Shown here: positions 1 to 9,400 of the stretch, piece after piece | How the letters are laid out: each line of letters starts with the position of its first letter | Numbering within the stretch: position 1 is the stretch's first letter | Source: Owenia fusiformis | Lineage: Eukaryota; Annelida; Polychaeta; Sabellida; Oweniidae | DNA: 25,000 nucleotides | Direction: 5' to 3' | Assembly (NCBI GenBank): GCA_903813345.2 | Contig: CAIIXF020000295.1 | Span: 1-25,000, forward strand | Made by a program: the position numbers and the translations under genes | Notes under the pieces: model-generated | Database searches by the model: none | Told to the model about the DNA's origin: nothing | Seen by the model: only the letters and a program-made list of their open reading frames with translations

Positions 1-465
1 TTTCAGGTTTGTCATGGATGTTGACCAGTGTTCCAAGTTTTTGTCATCAAATTTGTCATAGAGGGTGACCAAGTCACAAGTTTGTCAGACAGGGTGACAA
101 AGTTACAAGACTGACCTTTAGTGTGACCAAGTTACAAGTTTGTTCTATAGGGTGACTGAGTTACAATTTTGTCCAAAAGGGTGACCAAGTTACTACAGTT
201 TGTCATACAGAGAGTTATAACTTGATTGTTCTAGAGGGTGACCATGATAAAGCCACAGATTTGTCCCACAGGGTGACTCAGTCCATCCTACAGTCAGACA
301 ATGTCTCCAAGTTCAAGTTTTCTTTGTTTAAACTTGGTCACCTTGCTGGACAAACTTGTAACTTGAACTTGGTCATCAACAAACTAGTGACTTTGCCACC
401 TTGTAGGACAAACTCTGACAAACTATTGATTTGTAGAAGACAAACTTGTACTTTAATCTCCCTGT
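1..465. repeat. 29-bp minisatellite changing to inverted copies
   Basis: GGGTGACCAAGTTACAAG-type units begin at 63, 92, 121, 150 and 179, exactly 29 bp apart, with further copies at 236 and 271. From about 328 the same unit appears in reverse complement (AACTTGGTCACC at 330, AACTTGGTCA at 366, CTTTGCCACC at 391). The array begins before the window. An 89-codon open frame across it is not supported as a gene. Confidence 0.8.
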
Positions 466-980
466 ATGATAATTTTGTACTTGTGGACTAATATTCAAGA
501 CCATGTAATGGAAACAACGAAACCTGTCAAATCTGCAACTGTAGATGCTGTTCCTGCATGTGCTTATATAGCTTTACACTAATAACAAAAATCTGAAATA
601 TAGTTTTAACAATTATTAAACTTGACTTGATTTACAGACTGAAACACAGATTATATCCAAGTCTTAGGTACGTGTATAGAGTAGAAGTTCCAGCTTACAA
701 AGAATAAATAAATGAACTGAAATCAATGAATACAGTGTAGAATGTCAAAATATGGATTTGATAATTTCCTGTGTTTCAACCATGTAAACCTTGACAAATG
801 GTGCCTGATTGTCTTTTATTTTTACAGTTAATTATTGGATATATACAGAATATTTACAATTTACAAAATATACATTATACTATATTCAAATTACTAGTTG
901 AATTCTTATAGTTACCAAAACATCAAGGTACATGCATTCACGGGGGTCAAACTATACACGAAAACAACCGTTAATTTGGA
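466..980. other. AT-rich intergenic stretch, nothing recognised
   Basis: Ordinary AT-rich sequence with no supported gene, RNA or repeat boundary. Confidence 0.5.
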
Positions 981-1248
981 TGTTTGAAAATCAAAAATTG
1001 TTAGTCTCATACTAAAGTTCCATTCAAATGAAAACAAAAATGCCAATATATCCGTGCGTTGCTTTATTAAACAGAGTTCCTCGTTTTAGCGGTGCTTCTC
1101 ACAGCTGGGGACGCAAATATCGGTAAAAGGAGTGACTCTGATAACAGTATAATGTACAAACAGAAAGGCATTTTTGTTTTGCTTTTAATGGAACAAGTTT
1201 AAAGAAAAACGGAGCAGTATGAGAGTCACAAACGTTGATTTTCAAACA
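981..1248. repeat. Inverted-repeat (MITE-like) element
   Basis: Arm 981-1043 begins TGTTTGAAAATCAA and ends AAAACAAAAATGCC. The complementary arm is 1167-1248 (GGCATTTTTGTTTT ... TTGATTTTCAAACA). Both arms contain CTCATACT and TTCCATT in matching order. The spacer of about 120 bp has no open frame. I see no convincing target-site duplication. Confidence 0.7.
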
Positions 1249-2308
1249 ATAAATGGTCGAAGTTGGCACCGCGTGGTTAGGGACAAGGTCAATTGAAAAA
1301 GAAGTAGCCTAGTCTTTCAATTTGTAATTTCTCAATGCCATTTTCTTTCGACCTAGTGCCTATGATATTAGTATTGTTTTGTATTTTATGAATTTACAGT
1401 CATGTACAGAAGCACAGAGGACCACGGTGGATCAGATATTTCCTTTCAACATTCCTCCATATTCTTCTTAGATAATTCAAATTGTTCCAAATGTGATTTT
1501 AATGCAGCTCTTCAAGTCTAAAATGTTTTTGAAACACGAATCAACTACACATTTTTGCGTTTGAGCATGAGACTCCGTTATATCATTGGTATCTCAGTCA
1601 AGTATTACTTTTACATGTAGCCTACTGCTGTTAATTTGCGATGGCGTGTTTTCCATGCATATCAGATATGTTATTTTTCTTTCAGCTTGTAATCATTTGT
1701 GAGAGTTTATCTCATAATAGATTTAATATTTTGGTATCATACATATCCATTGATAAAAAAGCATGCATACAGCATCGGTTTAAGAAGGTGCTTCTGTTTG
1801 AGATTTGTTTTTCATTGTCTAAAATCTCATTACAATGGTTACTGGCCTGGGGTATGGCATAAAACTCTTGCCTATCTATATGTCAAAATGTTTCCGTTGT
1901 TCGCCAACTGGAGCTACTGCAGTTGAGCTTAATGTCAGGGGTGCAGGGCCATGATTTTGTATGATAGGGTCTACACCAGAATGCTGGGGAAACGTTGATG
2001 GTTCTGCGGGTAATGTTGATGCCTCTGTTTGTCCAATTGGAGGTAGCTTCTCTCTGTAAAGATGGCAAAAACTTTTATTAGAGATGCTCTATGTAAGCAT
2101 CTCTGTCTATGATATAATAATATTCGAACATGACTGTATTCACGCCTTCTTTAAACTGTGAACAAAGTTAACATTTCACCCGGGGCATATTCGCGATCAA
2201 TACCCCTGTTTATAAGAGTAATGTGTGATGTCATAACGGCGGGCCATAGTAATGGCGGACCATAATGAATATTCGAAACATTTTGGTGAGTTTTAATGTT
2301 CGAATCGT
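1249..2308. other. Intergenic stretch, nothing recognised
   Basis: Only short open frames with no domain. A small direct repeat (GGCGGGCCATA / GGCGGACCATA) near 2240-2265 is the only structure noticed. Confidence 0.4.
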
Positions 2309-2459
2309 AATATAGACCTCAGAGCAGGTGTAATATCGTCGAATACACCCCGCAGGGCTAGGCCCAAACGTTTTCTCGGTCGTTCGGGGTACTCAAGCTT
2401 TTGGGCCTAGCCCTGCGGGTTGTATTCGACGATATTACCCCTGCTCTTCGGTCTATATT
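2309..2459. repeat. Long near-perfect hairpin, 60-bp arms
   Basis: Left arm 2309-2368 starts AATATAGACC and ends GGGCTAGGCCCAAA. Right arm 2400-2459 is its reverse complement with four mismatches. The loop is 31 nt. Low divergence between arms implies recent origin or gene conversion. Likely a foldback element; an RNA product is not shown. Confidence 0.85.
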
Positions 2460-2749
2460 TCTTAATTAAACATGTGTTAAACCAAAATATTATTATATCA
2501 GATTTTGAATTTTAATATTATTTCAGGAAAAACATTTGCCCCGTTTTAATTTTCGTAAATATATTGATATAATTCTTTTTCAAGAATCTAATGCTCAACA
2601 ATGTTTTATGGTGCACGAGTTACACACATGTGGATTTGCCATCCCGTTATGAGCACCCTGCTAGATTTTATTAAACAGTGGAGGACACGTTGTTGTTTTT
2701 TGAAAATCAAATTATAAGCCCTGTATACACTATAAATAAATTTTCAATC

Positions 2750-3175
2750 GTTTCTGATTCGTTTCAATTGCCATTTCCTACGTTTCAATGCTTGCGTCAT
2801 TTCGAGCATTTCAATCGATTCGCCGAAATGAATTCAAAGTTTCTGGCTGTTTGCGCCTGTTTCGCCGTTTCAAGCATTTCAATCCAACGACCAATTCATG
2901 AGGAGACGCTGGACGGGTGAAACGATTAAAACGAAAAACGAACATGCACGTTTTTTGTTTTAAGCATTTCGCCTGGTCTTTTCAACCGTTTCAATCAATT
3001 CAATACGTCTTGAAATATTTAATTAATGTTGCGCTGTTTGCGCCTGTTTCGCCATTTCAAGCATTTCAATCAATTCGCCTAAGCTGTTCTCTTTCATTTC
3101 AACAATTTCAAGCATTTCGGCCTTTTCAACCCCCCCCCCCACCACCGTTTCAAGCATTTCGCCTGCCATTGTATA
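2750..3175. repeat. Degenerate TTTCA-rich tandem array
   Basis: Many copies of TTTCAAGCATTTCAATC and TTTCGCC variants. A longer block starting GCTGTTTGCGCCTGTTTCGC recurs at 2846 and 3033, 187 bp apart. A C-run sits at 3130-3139. Open frames here are low-complexity Phe/Ser/Gln strings, not genes. Confidence 0.65.
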
Positions 3176-3299
3176 CACCCATATAGAGTACATTCCATAA
3201 AATAAGAAAAGCCAGTAATTTGGTCAGAATAGTCGGGGTAAAGGGAAACACTAGGTAACCCCAGAACAATTGGGATTACACACACATAGTACTTCGGTT

Positions 3300-3305
3300 T
3301 TTAAT
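3300..3305 (-). terminator. Candidate poly(A) signal of SLC9C1
   Basis: ATTAAA on the minus strand, 41 nt after the stop codon. It is the commonest variant hexamer and the first in the 3' flank. An AATAAA on the same strand at 2667-2672 is an alternative for a longer 3' UTR. Confidence 0.4.
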
Positions 3306-3345
3306 TGTAATGGACTCTTGAAATAACAAAATAAAGGTTACTTAC

Positions 3346-3483
3346 TTACACGTTAGCTGGTGGGTCTGAATTGGGTATCGGGATTGTTGTCTGTTTGGTG
3401 GGGGTTAAAGGGATGTTGGTTGGTTTCACTGTGTTTGTTTTCATCAAGGACCGGCTTATTGCTAGGTTCAATCTACTTTTGGA
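3346..3483 (-). CDS. SLC9C1: SLC9C1 exon 22 (C-terminus and stop)
   Basis: Acceptor gtttttcag, phase 0. Encodes SKSRLNLAISRSLMKTNTVK and a Pro/Thr-rich tail ending PPANV, TAA. A strong donor (GT|GTAAGT) overlaps the stop, so a further alternative 3' exon is possible. The tail of this family is poorly conserved, so this end is less certain. Confidence 0.75.
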   Translation of the reverse strand, partial: SKSRLNLAISRSLMKTNTVKPTNIPLTPTKQTTIPIPNSDPPANV

Positions 3484-6400
3484 CTGAAAAACAAGTAATA
3501 TAAAAACAAGTAATTAAGGTTAAATATGTGCCATCAATGTTTGAATACGTATTTGAATTGACTTTGACCGACATTGAAAATCTCAAGATGTTTGCCTATT
3601 GTTACTCGTAGGAAAGACATAGACCTTTGGTTTCAAATGATTTAATGAACATTTCAGAATATACCTTTTCTTGGTGCAAGCTGACTTTCCTCTGTAGTTC
3701 TACCTTGTAGTTGGAAGAGTGGCGCAGACACATGTTACTTGTCTTCTGTGGCCCTGGTCCCACGATACTGGTGGTAGATCCTTCAATGTTCACCATCTTG
3801 TTCGACGGGGCATTCTCAGTGGGAACGATCAGAATGACATGTCTGATCTCATCATCTTCCACAAGTATCAGTTTGTTGGTGTTCCTTGGTAAGACGCATG
3901 GTCCTTCAACCTCCACTCTGGAGTGAGCGATTATACCTTTACCTGTAATCATTGTGCAATCATATTCAAGAACTAAAACCATGCTTTCAACATTAGAACC
4001 GTCTTTCACAGATGTGCCTGCATCATGGCTTTGGGCAAACGTACCGTCCTCCTATATAGACATACGTTGTTACTTTAGGTACTTCTCCCTTTCGTATTAT
4101 TTACTTGCCAGATTGAGAATAAAGGGATAAGTAAAATAATTTTAATAGCGTCAAAATCATCTATTCACGAACGAAAATGTGTAACTTAACCTTACACTTT
4201 CCCCGCATATACACTCTCTCGCAGACGTTTTTGGCTTTTATAGACATACCTTGTATAAGCAGTGTGTCTGCAAATGATGGGTCAACCATGATGAACTTCT
4301 GATCACCATGGAGATCTACCAAGTAACTCTTCTCTAGATGAAGTTTTATCTTTTCCTGTGTCCAACCCTATCAAAATTAAAGAATAAAACAATAATGTTT
4401 TTAAACTATTGGTGAAGGTTTTGATATATCGGTTTTACTCGTATATATCAAAATTAAGAGTTTGGAGCAATGTGATCGTGGCAATGAACAACGTGAAGAT
4501 GATGAACGCAAAGAATTGCATCTGACTGAAGCCTTATCTTAAACGTGCCTGGAATGATGGGAGTTTCATCAGAATACCACATGCCAACCTGATGGCACAC
4601 ACTCGCCAAAGTCTATACTCGAGCTGGGAGAACAGATTCAACGCTCGCATCATATCATTACCACTGATGAAGTACAACTGGAAGATAAAACATATAGGAT
4701 TAGATGAGATAATTCAGCAGACAAAATCAATAGCTTATGTACACTACATATAAACATAATAGGTTTTTTGTTACTGTTAACTCTCCGCCCTTATTGTACA
4801 AAATACAATTTCACATTTAACGATACGACTTGCGTCGAACCAGGGAAATATTTCTTCATTTATCCAAACCTGGACTGACGTTTCCGCTGTTACTGTAGCT
4901 GCGCGTGTTTTCTTTGTTAATAAGCCAATCTCTCCGAGTACACTTCCAGGCGTTTGGAAATCAAGAAAACTTTCGGACATTGCGACACTTTCCTCGGGAA
5001 TAGAATCATTATTCATTTCGCCGCCAGTCTTCAGTGTTGTATCCTCATCTTGATTTACACTGTTATATTGTACTTTACCATCTAGCTACAAGAAATCAAT
5101 TAATGTTGTTATCATACCTGCACGGATGTCTCTGATGTAGCAGTGGCAGTCCGTGGGCGATCCAACAGTACGCCCAATTCTCCGATGACGTTTCCAATTG
5201 TCATATAGTCCGTGTAAATCTCATTTTGAGTGAATATAGAAGAGTCCTTCGATTCAGTAATATCAGCAGTTCTATCTATCACTGTGCCTTCAAACTGTAA
5301 CACAACAACATACCACTCAACAACAATTAATGTTCACACATTCAAGGTTAATGATACCCCAGTTCGACTTGAATTCACGACCATACTATTTCCATCTATC
5401 TAGTAATCTACTTATTTACAAATGTGACTATTATTTTTTCAAAGGGAATGTTCTGTGTTACAGTTGTAGGACTGTCAAAAATTACCAACTCTTATAAGGT
5501 ATTTAAATATTCAGGATTTCAAATAAGATCTCCATTTTCGCAAACACGTATAAAGTTGTGATATATACTTACCCTAACGATACCAGAGACAATAATGTAA
5601 ACACCTTTCGTTGATTCGCCCTCACGCATGATCACTTCGCCATGATTGTAATGAACCAGTTCGGCACAATCTTTGAGGAAGGCGAGCAGTCTTTGGTCCT
5701 TTGCCACCCAGGACAGATTGCCCATGATATCCTCTGGAAGTGGAGGCGGGATCGTCGCTGGTGCACTCAATAATCTTTTCATGCGTTCTTCAACCATCTA
5801 TTGCGAACAAAATTCAAAACAATTAGATTACATGTAGATTGGGGGATGGTGAATCATTTTTATGTGCAATGAAATTGTACATGTGAGGTACAACAGTCTT
5901 AAATTTTGAAACTCATTCAATGTTTCTGTAATATATAATTATTATATTATCTCCAAGCAATGGAGGGAAAATGATAATAATCACAATAATCACTAATAAT
6001 AATCATAACAGTAACATTTAGGTCTCTGTAGATAGATCACATTACAATAATGTCACCTATTTCATTGAAGTTATCGAAGTGGATGTGTGCAATGTCGCAG
6101 AAATTGTTTTGTATAACACACACGTATTTTCCATTGTACTCTTTTAAATTATTTTATTTACTTATTCTATAATAATAGGTTTACCAACCATTTCAAGCTT
6201 TACGGCTTCTCCTTCGTCAAGCAGTCCATCTCCTTTCTGCTCATGTATGCAGTCCCTCATGTTATTCAGGATGGTTCTAATGGCTTGAACAGTCTTTACC
6301 GATACAGCTATACCCGGATGCTCTCTCTGCAGCATACCTACACAAGAAAACTCGATCACATAGCGTATACTCCATACAGTTGGAAAACTTTGGACATATG

Positions 6401-9400
6401 TTCTTCAGAGTGGACAGCAAGATGCTGTGTTGAAATTATCTCTAGACCACAAATCTTGAAAATTCTTAGGCCCACTCTTTATTCACACAAATCGTTTGAC
6501 CAGGCGTAATTTGACCAAAGCGTTTTAAGGCCTCGGGTTCCAAAGTGACATGTATGTTTCCAATTTTACAAGGAAAATAAAGTGAGGAAAACCTTGACTC
6601 GATGGGTCTTCATCCTCCAAAAGCAGGGTTCCAAAGTCCAGATTATCTTCTTTCTACGGATTCTGGACAACTGCTTAGGAGGATGAATGTCTTGTATTGT
6701 CTAACTGTTCCAAGAACTACCACATTCGCAGTACCTATTCAAAGTACCACATATTAACATGGAGTAAATACATTACTACCTACTTACCCAACTCCTTTAT
6801 AACTTGGAGTCTGCCTTTATCTATAACAACTTTCAGTTCTTTAGCAATGTTGCGATCATCCACCATCTGATCCACGACTTTCCTAACTTCCTCTTCGCCG
6901 AATATGTAGCCCTTTCCCACATCATACCCTAACCTCAACTGTTTGTTGATCCTCCTGTTTATTACACCAATCATCTGTGGTACTGCTGCCTAAGAGAGAA
7001 AAGAATACACAGGAATCTTAGTAGCAGCATACTTTAAAATTGAGAAAAGCCATAGTAACTGTAGTTTTATTGCTTTTATGCATCCGGAGGATGAAATAGA
7101 TAAGAAAATAAATTAATTCTAGGATTAACAAACTAACGTGGTTTCAGAATAATGCTCTCTGATATATTTGAAGAGTGATTTATTATTGAGGCTTCAAGTG
7201 ATTATTTACAAACCTTGAATAATCTCAGCACCCTAGAGATCCTCAGAATTCGGAAGATCTTAACTACTTTGAATATGTTGGTAGTAGAGGTAATGTTGGA
7301 GACGTCATCCTGGTTGACAGTCAGTTCAATGATTACATCCGCCACAGAGAGGAAGATCAAAAGCAGATCAAACTGATTCCAGTGACTCTTGATGTACTCA
7401 AGTGGTCCATATCCGAGGGTCTATAAAACAAGATGAGAGTATTTTTAAAACTGACAGGTAGGCTGCGAACGTTTTGCAAGTTCGATAAACATCCTGCCGA
7501 TTGTATGTTTTGCAACATTTTCTATACGATGAACCAAATCCAAAGCAAGGACATTTTCATTTTTTGTGTTTTGAACTTATTTGCATTGGAACTGTTTACT
7601 TGGCCGATTGAGCATAACGGAAGACGAAAAATTATTGTAATTAGGTCACAGGAAAGGGGTATGAGAGCGGGACAGTAATCCCCGGTGGCCGAAGTATTAA
7701 CGCGTAACAACACCAACGACTGACTAAAGACATCAGTCAGTTGAGTTAGGTTTTATCATTTACGATCGTTCGTCATTAACATTCTTTAATACCTACGCCC
7801 ACCTCGTCTTTATCTCCTTTGCAGTTCGTTGTAGTATAAAGTATACACGCCCGCACACCATTAGCGAACTGCGTTGTCGTAGCCATGCCTATGTTATTAG
7901 TATACGTCCCTCGGACGTATTAAGTACGCTGTCATGCAGATCGGGATGGCAAACTGAACGAGGCCTGAAGCCCGACACAAAAAATAAAACAAGCATAAAC
8001 TGCACATTTCCTTACCTTGATGACGGCTTCTACAATGTAGCACAATAAGAACACATAGTTGCACACTCTGGTGGACCAGTCAAAATATGGACTATTCTTT
8101 AACACTGTTATGGTTTTGGTCCCATCGAAGATCTCTGTTGGGACCTGGACTGCTTCGGGTCTGGAGTATGTAAAAACCAGTTCAATGATCACTTCTGTGC
8201 AGTTTATACCAATCAGAGCAAATATGGCATATTCAAACCAATCAGAGCGAGCTATTATATTACACCGACGTCTGACTTTATTCTCAGGTAGTACAATTTC
8301 TTCTTCTGGTTTCTTCATTATCCACATCTCAAGACGACGTTTGATGTTAGCATAAAACCTGCCTACTTTCCACGTTTTCTTCAGTTCTTCTACGTTAATG
8401 AAAGCCCCGATCACATCACTTGCCGTTTCCGCAGCGTCAACCAATTTACGAACGGCCTCGCGAGACAGCATTCCGTGCTCGAACTGCTTCCAGTAAGCTA
8501 TCTGAAAATATGATCTGATAATATTCAAACTGGTGGCGCAAAAATTAAATTTCATTCTTCGAATAGTCAATTTGCATTGTTGGAACCAGCAGAAATGTTC
8601 CATATCTAATGGCCTGAGATTTTGTGCTATTCTACAAATGGAAGATACTGTAACTTTCACAGTTATATAATAATATTGCGATAAATTCTGACCTTCTGTG
8701 CTTTGAGTACCCTCAGTCTGGCTTCATTTTCCATCTCTTTGAATTCTGCAGGTGATGGAAGATTCTGAACTTCATGTTCGCAATATTCACAAGTGCTGGT
8801 TCTTTGTAAATATGTCAGGTTTTCCAGTTCAGCCTAAGCAAAATAATGTACTTTAGGATCAGGACAGAAACAGTTATTCAATGTAAAGTGAGTCCATAAC
8901 CTCTCAAAACTTCTAAATTAAATAAAATCGGTGTGACTCGTAAGTGCGAATCTGTCTTACCTCTTCGTCTAGCGTGTGATATGGGTCTTGGACGCTGACC
9001 ATTTTCTCAACCATGTCCCAATCTGCGTCTGCCAGGAAACGATCTGTTTTCAACATACTGAGAGTGATACGTTGGCGGTCCTCAAGATGTCTCACTGCAC
9101 TAGCCATTGCCATCCTTTTAGGCGCAGAAATATCACTCATCCCTAGTTATCAAAAATACAACAGTCATCAACGTAAATTTCATATTTTTTGTTTTTGAAA
9201 GATATAACTTCGTTTTGTACCTTGCGCGCAGAGTCTAGTTATACATATAAAGACAAAGCGAAGTCAACGAATGCAAAGGGCATTTCTTTCCAATTATGTA
9301 GTATTGAACATTGAAAGCGACATTCACTGCTGGTTAAAAGATGTTTAGAAATTCCTCAAGATATAAGGTCATAATTAATCAGATGGTGACAGAATATGAA

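Noticed and set aside
222-491. 89-codon plus-strand open frame
   Set aside because: Lies across the minisatellite and its inverted copies; composition is dictated by the repeat.
2678-3186. Two plus-strand frames rich in Phe/Gln/Ser
   Set aside because: Translation of the TTTCA array, with no domain or codon signal.
3602-4051. Single long exon covering 3665-4051
   Set aside because: The frame is open, but the strong donor at 4250 and the acceptor before 3942 give the conserved spacing LIQG-x-AHSR-x-PCVL; the long form is kept only as an alternative.
4870-5294. Exons 17 and 18 both included as one longer CNBD
   Set aside because: It would duplicate the phosphate cassette in the beta-roll and require splicing a 32-nt intron; each exon alone completes the domain.
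7677-7960. Possible tRNA-derived SINE or tRNA gene
   Set aside because: GC-richer than its surroundings, but no A/B box pair or cloverleaf could be drawn.
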